A stretch of 64,000 nt of DNA from Streptomyces taklimakanensis (GCF_009709575.1 NZ_WIXO01000001.1:3598001-3662000), one strand, 5' to 3'; shown: positions 1-8,839, counted from the stretch's first letter. Program-made: numbers and translations. Notes: generated by a model from the sequence alone, not told the origin.

Positions 1-990
1 GCCGCGCGCCGGGCCGGGGCGGCCTGGCTGGGCACCGCCACCCCCGAGGAGGCGTTGGCGCTGCGCGTCGCCGGGGACCGGGGCCGGGTGCTGTGCTGGC
101 TGTGGACGCCGGGCGGGCCCTGGCGCGAGGCGATCGAGGCGGACGTCGACGTGTCGGCGAGCGCCCGCTGGGCGCTGGAGGAGATCACGGCCGCCGCCCG
201 GGCCTGCGGCCGTACCGCCCGGGTCCATCTGAAGGTGGACACCGGGCTGGGCCGCAACGGCTGCCAACCCGCCGACTGGGCGGATCTGGTCGCCGCCGCC
301 CGCGCCGCCGAGGCGGAGGGCACGGTGCGGGTGGTGGGCCTGTGGTCGCACTTCGCCTGTGCCGACGAGCCCGGCCACCCGTCGATCGCCGCGCAGTTGG
401 ACGCCTTCCGCGAGGCGTTGGCCGTCGCCGAGCGCGCCGGGCTGGCGCCGGAGGTGCGGCACATGGCGAACTCGCCCGCCACGCTCACGCTCCCCGAGTC
501 GCACTTCGACCTGGTGCGCACCGGGGTCTCGGTCTACGGGCTCTCGCCCTCGCCGGAGGTCGGGGTGCCGGCGGACTTCGGGTTGCGGCCGGTGATGACG
601 CTGCGCGCCCGGCTGGCCGTCGTCAAGCGCGTCCCGGCCGGGCACGGGGTGAGCTACGGCCACCACTACACCACCCCCGGCGAGACGACCCTGGCGTTGG
701 TCCCGGCCGGGTACGCCGACGGCGTCCCCCGGCACGCCTCGGGCACCGGGCCGGTGCTGGTGGCCGGGAAGTGGCGGACGGTCGCGGGGCGGGTGGCCAT
801 GGACCAGTTCGTGGTGGACCTCGGCGGCGACGCGGCCGAGGCCGGTGACGAGGCGGTGCTGTTCGGGCCCGGGGACGCGGGCGAGCCCACGGTCGAGGAC
901 TGGGCGCGCGCCACGGGGACCATCGGCTACGAGATCGTCACCCGGATCGGCGCCCGGGTGCCACGCACGCACCTCAACGCGGATACGTGA
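1..990 (+). CDS. alr: Alanine racemase, C-terminal part (5' end outside window)
   Basis: This PLP enzyme interconverts L- and D-alanine and supplies D-Ala for peptidoglycan. The frame is open from base 1, so the N-terminal PLP-lysine region lies outside the window. What remains includes the barrel strand with HLKVDTGLGRNG, the HMANSPATL segment, and the start of the C-terminal beta domain with HGVSYGHHYTT, which carries the conserved catalytic Tyr. The VAMDQFVVDL motif follows. The gene ends 7 bases before the next start on the same strand. The same alr-to-tsaD order is known from other Actinobacteria. The family call is secure; only the start is missing. Confidence 0.95.
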   Translation, partial: AARRAGAAWLGTATPEEALALRVAGDRGRVLCWLWTPGGPWREAIEADVDVSASARWALEEITAAARACGRTARVHLKVDTGLGRNGCQPADWADLVAAARAAEAEGTVRVVGLWSHFACADEPGHPSIAAQLDAFREALAVAERAGLAPEVRHMANSPATLTLPESHFDLVRTGVSVYGLSPSPEVGVPADFGLRPVMTLRARLAVVKRVPAGHGVSYGHHYTTPGETTLALVPAGYADGVPRHASGTGPVLVAGKWRTVAGRVAMDQFVVDLGGDAAEAGDEAVLFGPGDAGEPTVEDWARATGTIGYEIVTRIGARVPRTHLNADT

Positions 991-997
991 TCTGCCC

Positions 998-2215
998 ATG
1001 ACACAGACGGGCGGGGGATGGGCGCGCCGCGCGGGACTGGCCGGCGCGGTGCTGGGCATGGCCGCGGCGGGAGCGGCCGCCGGGGTGGCCGTCGAACGGC
1101 TCACCGTCCACCGCGCCATACGCCGCCGGGCACGGCTGGCCCTGGACGCCGCGGCCCCCTACGGCTCGTTGCGCGGCACCCCGGGTCGGACCGTGACCGA
1201 CGACGGCGTCGAGCTGTACTACGAGGTCGATGAGCCGGTAGGCGAGGAGGGGGAGCCGGGGGAGCCGGAGGAGACGCCCCGGGGCGCGCCCACGGTCGTC
1301 TTCAGCCACGGCTACTGCCTGACCCAGGACGTCTGGCACTTCCAGCGCGCCGCCCTGCGCGGCACCGCGCACACCGCGCCCCCCACACCCGCCCTGCGCG
1401 CCGTCTACTGGGACCAGCGCGGCCACGGTCGCTCCGGGCGCGGCCCGGCCGGGACGGCGGTGACCGTGGACCGGCTCGGCCGCGACCTGAAGGCGGTGCT
1501 CGACGCCGCCGTCCCCGAGGGACCGGTCGTCCTCGTCGGACACTCCATGGGCGGGATGACGATGATGGCCCTCGCCCACCACCACCCCGAGTACGTCGCG
1601 GAGCGCGTCGCCGCCGTCGCCCTGCTGGGGACCTCGGCGGGCGGCCTGGCGGAGGTCACCTACGGCCTGCCCGCCGCCGGGGCACGGGCGCTGCGGCGGA
1701 TGGCGCCGGGCCTGCTGCGGACGCTGGCCGCGCGGGCGGAGCTGGTCGAGCGTGGTCGGCGGGCCACCGCCGACCTCTTCGCCGGCCTGGTCAGGCGGTA
1801 CTCGTTCGGCGGCCGGGACGTCGACCCCGGTGTGGCGCGCTTCGCGGAGCGGCTGATCGAGTCGGTCCCGGTCGACGTGGTCGCGGACTTCTACCCGGCC
1901 TTCGCCGAGCACGAGAAGACCGCCGCGCTGGCCGCCTTCGCCACCGAACGGCCCGCCCTGATCCTCACCGGCGACCGGGACCTCCTCACCCCGCGCGAGC
2001 ACAGCGAGGCGATGTCCGAGGCGCTGCCCCACGCGGACCTGGTGGTCGTGGAGGGCGCCGGGCACCTGGTGATGCTGGAACGCCCCGACCTGGTCGGCGA
2101 CCGGCTGGCCGAGCTGCTGACGCGTACCATCCGGAACCATGGAGACACCGCACCACCCCACAGCGGGGACGACGGCCCCGACGGTTCCGGGAAGCCGCCC
2201 CGAGCGCCCCGGTAG
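998..2215 (+). CDS. Alpha/beta hydrolase, membrane-anchored
   Basis: A 405-residue alpha/beta-fold hydrolase of unknown substrate. The N-terminus has a single hydrophobic Ala/Gly segment (about residues 8-30), suggesting a membrane anchor or uncleaved signal. The oxyanion region reads FSHGYCLTQD. The nucleophile elbow is VGHSMGGMT (Ser), the acid is in TGDRDLLTP and the His is in GAGHLVMLE, so the triad is complete. The ATG at 998 follows the alr stop by 7 bases. The 3' end overlaps the tsaE start by 77 bases in another frame, which suggests translational coupling. The operon partners do not reveal the substrate. Confidence 0.88.
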   Translation: MTQTGGGWARRAGLAGAVLGMAAAGAAAGVAVERLTVHRAIRRRARLALDAAAPYGSLRGTPGRTVTDDGVELYYEVDEPVGEEGEPGEPEETPRGAPTVVFSHGYCLTQDVWHFQRAALRGTAHTAPPTPALRAVYWDQRGHGRSGRGPAGTAVTVDRLGRDLKAVLDAAVPEGPVVLVGHSMGGMTMMALAHHHPEYVAERVAAVALLGTSAGGLAEVTYGLPAAGARALRRMAPGLLRTLAARAELVERGRRATADLFAGLVRRYSFGGRDVDPGVARFAERLIESVPVDVVADFYPAFAEHEKTAALAAFATERPALILTGDRDLLTPREHSEAMSEALPHADLVVVEGAGHLVMLERPDLVGDRLAELLTRTIRNHGDTAPPHSGDDGPDGSGKPPRAPR

Positions 2216-2741
2216 CACCGTACGGATCGTCGTCGACACCCCTGACCGCATGCGGGAGCTGGGCCGACGGCTGGCCCGGCTGCTGCGCCCCGGCGACCTC
2301 GTGCTGCTCACCGGGGAACTGGGCGCGGGCAAGACCACCCTGGCCCGCGGGCTCGGCGAGGGACTGGGCGTGCGCGGTGCGGTCACCTCGCCGACCTTCG
2401 TCATCGCCCGGGTGCACCCCCCGCTCGGCGACGGTCCCGCACTGGTGCACGTGGACGCCTACCGGCTCGGCGGTGGGCTGGAGGAGATGGAGGACCTGGA
2501 CCTGGACGTGTCGCTGCCGGAGTCGGTGGTGGCCGTGGAGTGGGGCGAGGGCAGGGTCGAGGAGCTGTCGGAGGACCGGCTGCACGTGGTCGTCGAACGC
2601 ACCGTGGGCGGGGCGGCGCCGACGGCCGGCGAGGCCGGGGAGCCGGCCGACCACGACGTGCGGACGGTCACGGTCTCGGGGGTCGGGGAGCGCTGGGCCG
2701 AGGAGGACCTGGACGGGCTCGGGGAGCCGTTCCCCGGATAG
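2139..2741 (+). CDS. tsaE: tRNA t6A biosynthesis ATPase TsaE
   Basis: TsaE is the ATPase that cycles the TsaB-TsaD complex during N6-threonylcarbamoyl adenosine (t6A37) synthesis in tRNA. The 200-residue protein carries a P-loop GELGAGKTT at residues 59-67, then TSPTFV and the Walker B-like HVDAYRL motif typical of the family, and VEWGEG near the C-terminus. The chosen ATG lies inside the end of the upstream hydrolase gene. The N-terminal ~28 residues are Pro/Thr rich, so a later start near VRIVVDTPD is possible. Partners TsaB and TsaD are encoded about 2-3 kb downstream. Confidence 0.93.
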   Translation: METPHHPTAGTTAPTVPGSRPERPGSTVRIVVDTPDRMRELGRRLARLLRPGDLVLLTGELGAGKTTLARGLGEGLGVRGAVTSPTFVIARVHPPLGDGPALVHVDAYRLGGGLEEMEDLDLDVSLPESVVAVEWGEGRVEELSEDRLHVVVERTVGGAAPTAGEAGEPADHDVRTVTVSGVGERWAEEDLDGLGEPFPG

Positions 2742-2853
2742 GCCGCCCGCTCCACCGTCCTGCCGTCGGCGCGCCGCGCACCGCATTCCGACACGGTGTC
2801 GGCAAGATGTTGCGCGCGGCGCCTCCGGCGTGTTCACATGGAGGCAGACAAGG

Positions 2854-2875
2854 GTGGTTAGGTCTACCTAACCAC
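2854..2875. promoter_or_regulatory. Perfect 22-bp inverted repeat, candidate operator
   Basis: GTGGTTAGGT and ACCTAACCAC are exact reverse complements separated by CT. The element lies 28 bases upstream of the ATG at 2904. The half-sites TTAGG/CCTAA resemble those of DtxR/IdeR-type iron boxes. However, here they are separated by 4 bases instead of the 9 in the 19-bp iron box I remember, so the regulator is unknown. Confidence 0.5.
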
Positions 2876-2903
2876 TCCTTCCCCAGGAGCCACAGGAGGA
2901 CCG

Positions 2904-3137
2904 ATGGAGGCCCACGAGCGGCAGCCCGGGAGCAGCGCGGGGGCGGACCCCGAGCCGCGTTCGGACGCATCCGGCCCCCGGCGGACGACAGGCGGCCCGG
3001 TGCCTATGCGCGACCTGCTCGCCTCCTGCGCGGCGGCCGACGCGGTCTCCACACCCCCCGCCCCCGACTCCGAGTCCGACTCCGACGTCGAGGGACGCCC
3101 GGACGGCGGCCGCGGCCCGGAGGCCGAGGCGGCCTGA
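2904..3137 (+). CDS. Small hydrophilic protein, unknown
   Basis: A 77-residue hydrophilic, probably disordered protein with no recognised domain. The central block PMRDLLASCAAADAVSTPP is the only hydrophobic, Cys-containing part; the rest is rich in Pro, Ser, Asp and Glu. A strong ribosome binding site (AGGAGG) lies 5 bases before the ATG. A 22-bp palindrome sits just upstream, so the gene probably has its own regulated promoter. It sits between the two parts of the t6A gene set. The start is well supported; the function is not known. Confidence 0.6.
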   Translation: MEAHERQPGSSAGADPEPRSDASGPRRTTGGPVPMRDLLASCAAADAVSTPPAPDSESDSDVEGRPDGGRGPEAEAA

Positions 3138-3153
3138 GACGGTCGAGGCGGCC

Positions 3154-3741
3154 TCACCGCCCGCCGTCGCCGCCGATGCCGTTCGCGCCCACGTGGCGGG
3201 CCCAGGCGGGCAGCAGGAACCAGCAGGCCACGAACCACAGGAACAACGCGCCGACGATCCACCAGGCCATCCCGTTGTCCAGCACCACGCGCAGGATCAG
3301 CAGCAGGGCGCAGGTGACCGTGCACAGCAGCAGCACCAGCCCGACGATGGTCAGCCGGGAGGCCCACTCCACGGTCTGCGGCTTCATACGGTGGCCGGTG
3401 ACGAAGCGGTGCAGCGCGACGGGCGCGATCAACGTCCCGGTCGCCGCCGAACCGAGCACGACCGTGACGACGTAGATGTTGCGGTCCACCGTGCCGATCT
3501 CGGTGAAGCGCTCGGTGAACGCGACGCTCAACAGGAAGCCCAGGAGGATCTGGATGCCCATCTGGGCCACCCGGACCTCCTGGAGGAGTTCCGTCCACCG
3601 CCGGTCGGCGCGCTGCTTCTCGGTCTCGTGCCACTCCTCGTCCCGGTCCCGGGGGACGGGGGACGTCCGGGCCGTCACTCCGGTGGCCGCCCCCTGGACG
3701 GTCCCCTCGTCCCCGGAGTCTCTGTTCGTTCCGAACGACAT
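3154..3741 (-). CDS. DUF6328-type four-helix membrane protein
   Basis: A 195-residue protein with a charged N-terminal ~50 residues (RDRDEEWHETEKQRADRR) followed by four hydrophobic segments: about 63-80 (MGIQILLGFLLSVAF), 90-110, 130-152 and 158-178. This layout and the LLQEVRVAQMGIQILLGFL motif fit the DUF6328 family of small membrane proteins of unknown function. It is convergent with the small gene at 2904-3137 (16-base gap), so it forms a separate transcription unit. The function is unknown. Confidence 0.75.
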   Translation of the reverse strand: MSFGTNRDSGDEGTVQGAATGVTARTSPVPRDRDEEWHETEKQRADRRWTELLQEVRVAQMGIQILLGFLLSVAFTERFTEIGTVDRNIYVVTVVLGSAATGTLIAPVALHRFVTGHRMKPQTVEWASRLTIVGLVLLLCTVTCALLLILRVVLDNGMAWWIVGALFLWFVACWFLLPAWARHVGANGIGGDGGR

Positions 3742-3920
3742 CGTCGCCCCCCTGTCAGCCGGTTGGTCGTCTGTTCACCGTCTGTTCGAACGGCTGGGCG
3801 GGCAAACGTCGCCGCCTCTGCCCCGGCCCACCGGGCCGTGCGGCCGGGCTCGGGAGGGAGCGTCGGGGGAACCGGGGGGAATCGGGTGAACCGGAGTGGC
3901 AGGAGGGGCAGGAGGGCGGC

Positions 3921-4493
3921 TCAGGGAACGACGACGACCTTCGTGCCGGCCGTCGCGAACCGCCACATGGCCTCGCCGTCCTCGGGCCTGGAGCGGATGC
4001 CGCCCGTGCCCTCCTTCGGCGGACCCTCGGGCAGCGAGCCGTCCACGGCCGCGCTGAAGCCCACCACGACCCCGTCCACCTGCGTGAACAGCACCACATG
4101 GGCCACCGGCACCCCGTCGGAACCGGTGATGCGCTCGGTGCGGGAGGTGACGGTGTACTCACCCGGCCGCGGATCCACCGCGCCGGGGACGACCTCGTAG
4201 GTGCGGGTGACCGTCTCGCTCGCGCCGACCAGCCACACCCGGTCGGCCCCCACGGAGTAGACGACGCGCTCGCCGGTGCCCGAGTCGGGCGGCAGCACCG
4301 TCCGCGCGCGCTCCTCGCGCTCCTTCTCCTCCGCCGCGCCGGGGGAGGCGGAGGCGGACGCGGCGGGCTTGCGGTCCGCACCGCCGGCGCGCCGGTCCTG
4401 GGCGGCGTCCGCCTGGTAGGCCAGGAAGCCGACGACGGCGAGTGCTGCCGCGGTCAGCCCGGCCACGACCGTCCCCGCGCTGCTCCGTGCCAC
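3921..4493 (-). CDS. Exported YkuD-like protein without catalytic Cys
   Basis: A 190-residue protein with an N-terminal signal-anchor (GTVVAGLTAAALAVVGFLAY) and an Ala/Ser/Glu-rich linker to about residue 65. The globular part has the pattern YEVVPGAVDPRPGEYTV, GSDGVPVAHVV and GFSAAVDG, which resembles L,D-transpeptidase (YkuD) folds. The family's HGxx...SHGC(V/I)R catalytic motif is absent: the protein contains no Cys at all. It is therefore probably a non-catalytic relative acting at the cell envelope. The YkuD comparison is from memory and tentative. It is divergent from tsaB, with 208 bases between the starts. Confidence 0.6.
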   Translation of the reverse strand: MARSSAGTVVAGLTAAALAVVGFLAYQADAAQDRRAGGADRKPAASASASPGAAEEKEREERARTVLPPDSGTGERVVYSVGADRVWLVGASETVTRTYEVVPGAVDPRPGEYTVTSRTERITGSDGVPVAHVVLFTQVDGVVVGFSAAVDGSLPEGPPKEGTGGIRSRPEDGEAMWRFATAGTKVVVVP

Positions 4494-4701
4494 CGTCTCG
4501 CCCGCCTCCGGTACTCGCGTCCGGCGCTCCCGCCGGGACCATCCGCATCATCCGAACCACCGGGCCGCCGCGCCGAGGGCGGCCCCGGCCGGTCGCTCGG
4601 ACCGGTCCGATCGTAAGCCCGACGGTAGCAGTCCGTAGCGGCGCCGTGCGGTGGGCGGCCGCCGGCGGTGGGCGGTCCCCGACGAGCCGTAGGCTAAAAG
4701 C

Positions 4702-5388
4702 GTGCTCCTGCTCGCTCTGGATACCGCCACCCCCGCCGTGACCGTCGCCCTCCACGACGGCGAGCGCGTCCTCGCCTCCTCCGACGAGACGGACGCCCGC
4801 CGCCACGGCGAACTGTTGCTACCGGCCGTCGACCGCGTCCTGACCGAGGCGGGCGTCGCGCTCGGCGACGTGACCGACGTCGTCGTCGGCGTCGGCCCCG
4901 GCCCGTACACCGGGCTGCGGGTCGGCCTGATGACGGCGACGACCGTCGCCGCCGCCCGCGACGTCCCCGTCCACGGCCTGTGCACGCTGGACGGCATCGC
5001 GTACGCCGCCGGGACGGCCGGGCTGGAGGGCCCCTTCGTCGTCGCCACCGACGCCCGCCGCAAGGAGGTGTACTGGGCGCGCTACGCCGACGCCCGCACT
5101 CGCCTGGGCGAACCGGCCGTGGACCGCCCGGCCGACATCGCCGAGGTGGTCGCCGGGGTGCCCGCCGTCGGCCTGGGGGCCCGGATGTACGCGGAGACCT
5201 TCACCGGCGTGCGCGACGACCTGCCCGAGCACGTCTCGGCCGCCGCGCTGGCCGCGCTGGCCGCCGAGCGGTTGGCGGCGGGCGCCGGGACGGGTGAGCA
5301 GCGGGGCTTCCTGCCGCCGCTGCCGCTGTACCTGCGGCGGCCGGACGCCAGGGTGCCCGCGAACTACAAGGTGGTCACCCCCCGGTGA
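4702..5388 (+). CDS. tsaB: tRNA t6A biosynthesis protein TsaB
   Basis: TsaB is the ASKHA-fold partner of TsaD in the threonylcarbamoyl transferase complex for tRNA t6A37. The 228-residue protein starts LLLALDTATPAVTVAL, followed by RRHGELLLPAVDRVL and VVGVGPGPYTGLRVGL, the hallmark TsaB motifs. The GTG start at 4702 places the conserved LALDTAT motif at residues 4-10. The stop overlaps the GTG of rimI (GTGA), so tsaB, rimI, tsaD and the following small gene form one coupled operon. Confidence 0.96.
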   Translation: MLLLALDTATPAVTVALHDGERVLASSDETDARRHGELLLPAVDRVLTEAGVALGDVTDVVVGVGPGPYTGLRVGLMTATTVAAARDVPVHGLCTLDGIAYAAGTAGLEGPFVVATDARRKEVYWARYADARTRLGEPAVDRPADIAEVVAGVPAVGLGARMYAETFTGVRDDLPEHVSAAALAALAAERLAAGAGTGEQRGFLPPLPLYLRRPDARVPANYKVVTPR

Positions 5389-5981
5389 CCGGCACGGCGA
5401 ACCCGGCGGATCCCGCGGGCCGGGGCGTGGACCGGGGCGTCCCGGACGAGCCGGTCCTCCGCGAGATGCGCTGGTGGGACATCGCGCCGGTGCTGGAGCT
5501 GGAGCGCGAACTGTTCCCCCACGACGCCTGGACGGCCCCCCTGTTCTGGTCCGAACTCGCCCACGCCCGGGGCCCGAACGCCACCCGCCGCTACGTCGTC
5601 GCCGAGACCCCCGACGGCCGCGTGGTCGGCTACGGCGGGCTGGCGGTGGCCGGCGACACCGGGGACATCCAGACCATCGCCGCCGCCCGCGACCACTGGG
5701 GCACCGGGTTGGGCGCCCGGCTGCTCACCGCCCTCCTGAACGCCGCTGGCGACTTCGAGTGCCGGGAGGTCCTGCTGGAGGTCCGGGTGGACAACGCCCG
5801 CGCCCAGCGGCTCTACGAGCGCTTCGGCTTCGAGCCGGTCGGTCTGCGCCGCGGCTACTACCAGCCGGGCGACGTGGACGCCCTCGTGATGCGCCGCCCG
5901 GCGGACCCGGACCCCGACACGGCCGACCCGACCGAGGCGGCCGACCCCACGGAACCCCGAGGAACGACGATCCATGGCTGA
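5385..5981 (+). CDS. rimI: Ribosomal protein S18-alanine N-acetyltransferase RimI
   Basis: A GNAT-fold acetyltransferase of 198 residues. The core begins with [20 protein letters not shown] (residues 25-44). The acetyl-CoA loop is in [13 protein letters not shown], followed by [37 protein letters not shown] motifs that typify RimI. The N-terminal ~24 residues are low complexity, so a slightly later start cannot be excluded. The Asp/Pro/Thr-rich tail is longer than usual. The gene overlaps tsaB by 4 bases and tsaD by 8 bases. RimI between tsaB and tsaD is a common bacterial arrangement. Confidence 0.94.
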   Translation: MTGTANPADPAGRGVDRGVPDEPVLREMRWWDIAPVLELERELFPHDAWTAPLFWSELAHARGPNATRRYVVAETPDGRVVGYGGLAVAGDTGDIQTIAAARDHWGTGLGARLLTALLNAAGDFECREVLLEVRVDNARAQRLYERFGFEPVGLRRGYYQPGDVDALVMRRPADPDPDTADPTEAADPTEPRGTTIHG

Positions 5982-7083
5982 CGAACCCCTGGTGCTCGGC
6001 ATCGAGACCTCCTGCGACGAGACCGGCGTGGGCATCGTGCGCGGGCACACCCTGCTCGCCGACGCGGTGGCCTCCAGCGTCGACGAGCACGCCCGGTACG
6101 GCGGCGTGGTGCCCGAGGTCGCCAGCCGCGCCCACCTGGAGGCGATGATCCCCACCATCCGGCGCGCCCTGAAGGAGGCCGGCGTCGCCGCGAGCGACCT
6201 CGACGGGATCGCCGTCACCGCCGGGCCCGGCCTGGCCGGCGCGCTGCTGGTGGGGGTCTCGGCGGCCAAGGCGTACGCCTACGCGCTGGGCAAGCCGCTC
6301 TACGGCGTCAACCACCTCGCCTCCCACATCTGCGTCGACCAGCTCGAACACGGCGCGCTGCCGGAGCCGACCATGGCCCTGCTGGTCTCCGGCGGCCACT
6401 CCTCGCTGCTGCTGTCGTCCGACATCACCTCCGACGTCCGCCCGCTGGGCGCCACCATCGACGACGCGGCCGGCGAGGCGTTCGACAAGGTCGCCCGCGT
6501 TCTGAACCTGGGCTTTCCCGGCGGCCCGGTCATCGACCGGTACGCCCGCGAGGGCGACGCGGACGCCATCGCCTTCCCGCGCGGCCTGACCGGGCCGCGC
6601 GACGCGCCCTACGACTTCTCCTTCTCCGGCCTGAAGACCGCCGTCGCCCGCTGGATCGAGGCCAGGCGGAGCGCGGGCGAGGAGGTCCCGGTCGCCGATG
6701 TCGCCGCGTCCTTCCAGGAGGCCGTCGTCGACGTGCTGACCCGCAAGGCGATCCGCGCCTGCAAGGACGAGGGCGTGGACCACCTGATGATCGGGGGCGG
6801 CGTCGCGGCCAACTCGCGGCTGCGCGCCCTGGCCGAGGAGCGCTGCGAGGCCGCCGGGATCACCCTGCGGGTGCCGCGCCCCAAGCTGTGCACCGACAAC
6901 GGCGCGATGGTCGCGGCCCTGGGCGCCGAGATGGTCGCCCGCGACCGGGCCCCCTCCGACTGGGACCTGCCGGCCGACTCCTCCCTGCCGGTCACCGAAC
7001 CGCACGTCCCCGGCGTCTCGCACACGCACGGCCACACGCACGACCAGGTGCACGAGACGAACGCGGAGCATCTCTCCTCATGA
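5974..7083 (+). CDS. tsaD: tRNA N6-adenosine threonylcarbamoyltransferase TsaD
   Basis: TsaD transfers the threonylcarbamoyl group to A37 of ANN-decoding tRNAs. The 369-residue protein starts with [15 protein letters not shown]. The metal-binding NHLASHI motif has His114 and His118, and the third ligand is in CTDNGAM. Nucleotide-binding motifs include VSGGHSSLL and [10 protein letters not shown]. The C-terminus carries an unusual His-rich tail ([10 protein letters not shown]), which may bind metal. The start overlaps rimI and the stop overlaps the next gene by ATGA. Confidence 0.97.
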   Translation: MADEPLVLGIETSCDETGVGIVRGHTLLADAVASSVDEHARYGGVVPEVASRAHLEAMIPTIRRALKEAGVAASDLDGIAVTAGPGLAGALLVGVSAAKAYAYALGKPLYGVNHLASHICVDQLEHGALPEPTMALLVSGGHSSLLLSSDITSDVRPLGATIDDAAGEAFDKVARVLNLGFPGGPVIDRYAREGDADAIAFPRGLTGPRDAPYDFSFSGLKTAVARWIEARRSAGEEVPVADVAASFQEAVVDVLTRKAIRACKDEGVDHLMIGGGVAANSRLRALAEERCEAAGITLRVPRPKLCTDNGAMVAALGAEMVARDRAPSDWDLPADSSLPVTEPHVPGVSHTHGHTHDQVHETNAEHLSS

Positions 7084-7334
7084 CCGTCGCGCTGATGTGG
7101 GAGGCCCGCGCGGCGGACGGCCGGGGGGCCGAGCTGCTGGAGTGGGCCCGCGCCCGGATCCTCGACCCCGCCCCGCCGCGCCGGGAGACCTTCACCGCGC
7201 CCGCCGACCGGGTCCTGGTCGTCACCTGGTGGGACGCCCCGTACGACGCCGACCTGCCCGAACTCCCGGACCCCCCGCGGGAGCTGCTCCACCGGCCGGT
7301 CCACCGCTGGCGCTTCGAGCGCGCGGACGGTTAG
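7080..7334 (+). CDS. Small conserved protein downstream of tsaD, unknown
   Basis: An 84-residue protein starting [19 protein letters not shown], with its ATG overlapping the tsaD stop (ATGA), which indicates translational coupling. The fold looks like a small alpha/beta domain of ABM/dimeric ferredoxin-like type: a strand VALMWEARA, a helix [15 protein letters not shown], then strands [17 protein letters not shown] and [10 protein letters not shown]. No catalytic motif is visible. Its position suggests a minor accessory to the tRNA-modification operon, but this is inference. Confidence 0.65.
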   Translation: MTVALMWEARAADGRGAELLEWARARILDPAPPRRETFTAPADRVLVVTWWDAPYDADLPELPDPPRELLHRPVHRWRFERADG

Positions 7335-7388
7335 GGGGCCGGGCGGGCGGGCGCACCCCGTCCCGCCTCCCCGCCGCCCCTCCTCGCC

Positions 7389-7408
7389 CCCGGTCGTGGA
7401 CGACCGGG
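7389..7408. terminator. Small hairpin between convergent genes
   Basis: CCCGGTCGT and ACGACCGGG form a 9-bp stem with a 2-base loop in the gap between two convergent genes. The position suits a bidirectional terminator, but the stem is short and no T-tract follows. Confidence 0.35.
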
Positions 7409-7469
7409 CCCCACCGACATCGGCGCGGCCACCGCGCGGCCCGCCCGATTCCCGGCGCCGGGCACGGTG

Positions 7470-8684
7470 TCAGCGCGTCAGGGGCCGGCCCAGCAGCATC
7501 GAGGGCGCGCCCGCGACGCGGGTGAGGAAGACCGTGGCCGCGTTCGGGCCGGACGGCTTCATCTTGCGGCGCAGCTCCTCCGGTTCGACCGCCGAGCCGC
7601 GCTTCTTGACGGTGAGCGTGCCCACGCCGCGCTCGCGCAGCAGCGCCCGCAGCCGCTTGACGTTGAAGGGGAGGGTGTCGGTGATCTCGTACGCGCTCGC
7701 GTACGGGGTCGGGCGGGGCGCGTCGGCCGTGACGTAGGCGATCGTCGGGTCGATCAGACGCCCGCCGACCTCCTCGGCCACCTCCGCGACCAGATGGGCG
7801 CGGATCACCGCGCCGTCCGGCTCGTACAGGTAGCGGCCGACCGGGCCGACCGGCGGGTCCGGCAGGCCGGCGCCGACCAGGGTGCGGGGACCGGGCAGCA
7901 GGGTGGCGCGCGCCTGGGGCCCTCCGCGGAAGGAGTCGCCGAACCACAGCACGGCCTCCTTCACGTCCCCGCCGTCGGAGATCCACTCCGCCGCCGCGTC
8001 CTCGGGGACCGCCTCGTGCGGAATGCCGGGAGCCACCTTCAGCGCGGCGCGCGGGGCCCGGCGGGCGGCCTCCACCGCCCAGGACAGCGGCGGCGAGTAC
8101 GCCTCGGGGTCGAAGATCCGGCCGCGACCGCCGCGCCGGGCCGGGTCGGCGAAGACGGCGTCGAAGCCGGTGGTGTCCACCTCCGTCACGTCCGCGCGGC
8201 GCACCTCGACGCGGTCGGCCAGGCCCAGCGCCTCGACGTTGGCACGGGCGACGGCGCAGGCGAGCGGAGCGCGGTCGACGGCCAGGACGCGGACGCCCGC
8301 GCGGGCGAGCGCGATGGCGTCGCCGCCGTTGCCGCAGCACAGGTCGGCCAGGGACCGCACCCCGAGGGCGGCGAAGCGCCCGGCCCGGTACGCGGCCACG
8401 CTCGCGCGGGTGGCCTGTTCGACGCCGTCGGGGGTGAAGTACATCCGGGAGGCGTCCTCGGCCCCGAACTTCGCCACCGCCCGCTGCCGCAACCGGGCCT
8501 GCGCGATGGCCGCCGAGACCAGCTCGGCCGGGTGCCGGCGGCGCAGTCGGGTGGCGAGGGCCAACTCCCGCCCCGGCTCGTACGTCCGCAGCTCCGCCAG
8601 GAGGGCCTGCCCCTCGTCGGTCAGCAGACCGTGGAAGACGGCGACGGGGTCGGGTACGGACGCGGGGTCGTTCGGAGCGTGCAC
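7470..8684 (-). CDS. Class I SAM-dependent methyltransferase with THUMP-like C-terminus
   Basis: A 404-residue protein. An N-terminal helical region leads to the SAM-binding motif LADLCCGNGGDAIALA (about residues 112-127), then VLAVDRAPLACAVARANV and VFADPARRGGRGRIFDPEAY, whose DPARRGG resembles a methyltransferase DPP/Y-type catalytic loop. The C-terminal ~100 residues (YEITDTLPFNVKRLRALLRE... GVGTLTVKKRG) match the small THUMP-like domain seen after this methyltransferase in Actinobacteria. The likely substrate is RNA, but this is family-level inference. It is convergent with the tsaD operon and divergent from groES. Confidence 0.82.
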   Translation of the reverse strand: MHAPNDPASVPDPVAVFHGLLTDEGQALLAELRTYEPGRELALATRLRRRHPAELVSAAIAQARLRQRAVAKFGAEDASRMYFTPDGVEQATRASVAAYRAGRFAALGVRSLADLCCGNGGDAIALARAGVRVLAVDRAPLACAVARANVEALGLADRVEVRRADVTEVDTTGFDAVFADPARRGGRGRIFDPEAYSPPLSWAVEAARRAPRAALKVAPGIPHEAVPEDAAAEWISDGGDVKEAVLWFGDSFRGGPQARATLLPGPRTLVGAGLPDPPVGPVGRYLYEPDGAVIRAHLVAEVAEEVGGRLIDPTIAYVTADAPRPTPYASAYEITDTLPFNVKRLRALLRERGVGTLTVKKRGSAVEPEELRRKMKPSGPNAATVFLTRVAGAPSMLLGRPLTR

Positions 8685-8793
8685 CGGCCCATCATCGCAG
8701 CGGTGGTTCCCGGCGGCGGTACAGCGTGGTCGGGGCGACCTCTGCGGGAGAGGGCTCGGCGTCCCGGCGCGAAGGCGCGCAACGCGCCGTGCG

Positions 8794-8820
8794 TTGGCAC
8801 TCCGGTTGACTGAGTGCTAA
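8794..8820 (+). promoter_or_regulatory. CIRCE element 1 (HrcA operator)
   Basis: TTGGCACTC, a 9-base spacer and GAGTGCTAA match the CIRCE consensus TTAGCACTC-N9-GAGTGCTAA with one change. It overlaps the predicted -35 of the groES promoter, so HrcA binding would block RNA polymerase. Confidence 0.95.
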
Positions 8821-8834
8821 CGCCCGCATAGTCT
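8806..8834 (+). promoter_or_regulatory. groES promoter (-35/-10)
   Basis: TTGACT at 8806-8811 and TAGTCT at 8829-8834 are spaced by 17 bases, as expected for a vegetative (HrdB-type) promoter. The first CIRCE arm pair straddles the -35 and the second CIRCE lies just downstream. Confidence 0.75.
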
Positions 8835-8839
8835 CGGTT

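Noticed and set aside
2854..2875. Classical IdeR/DmdR iron box
   Set aside because: The half-sites TTAGG/CCTAA are present, but their 4-base spacing does not match the 19-bp iron box; kept only as an unknown operator.
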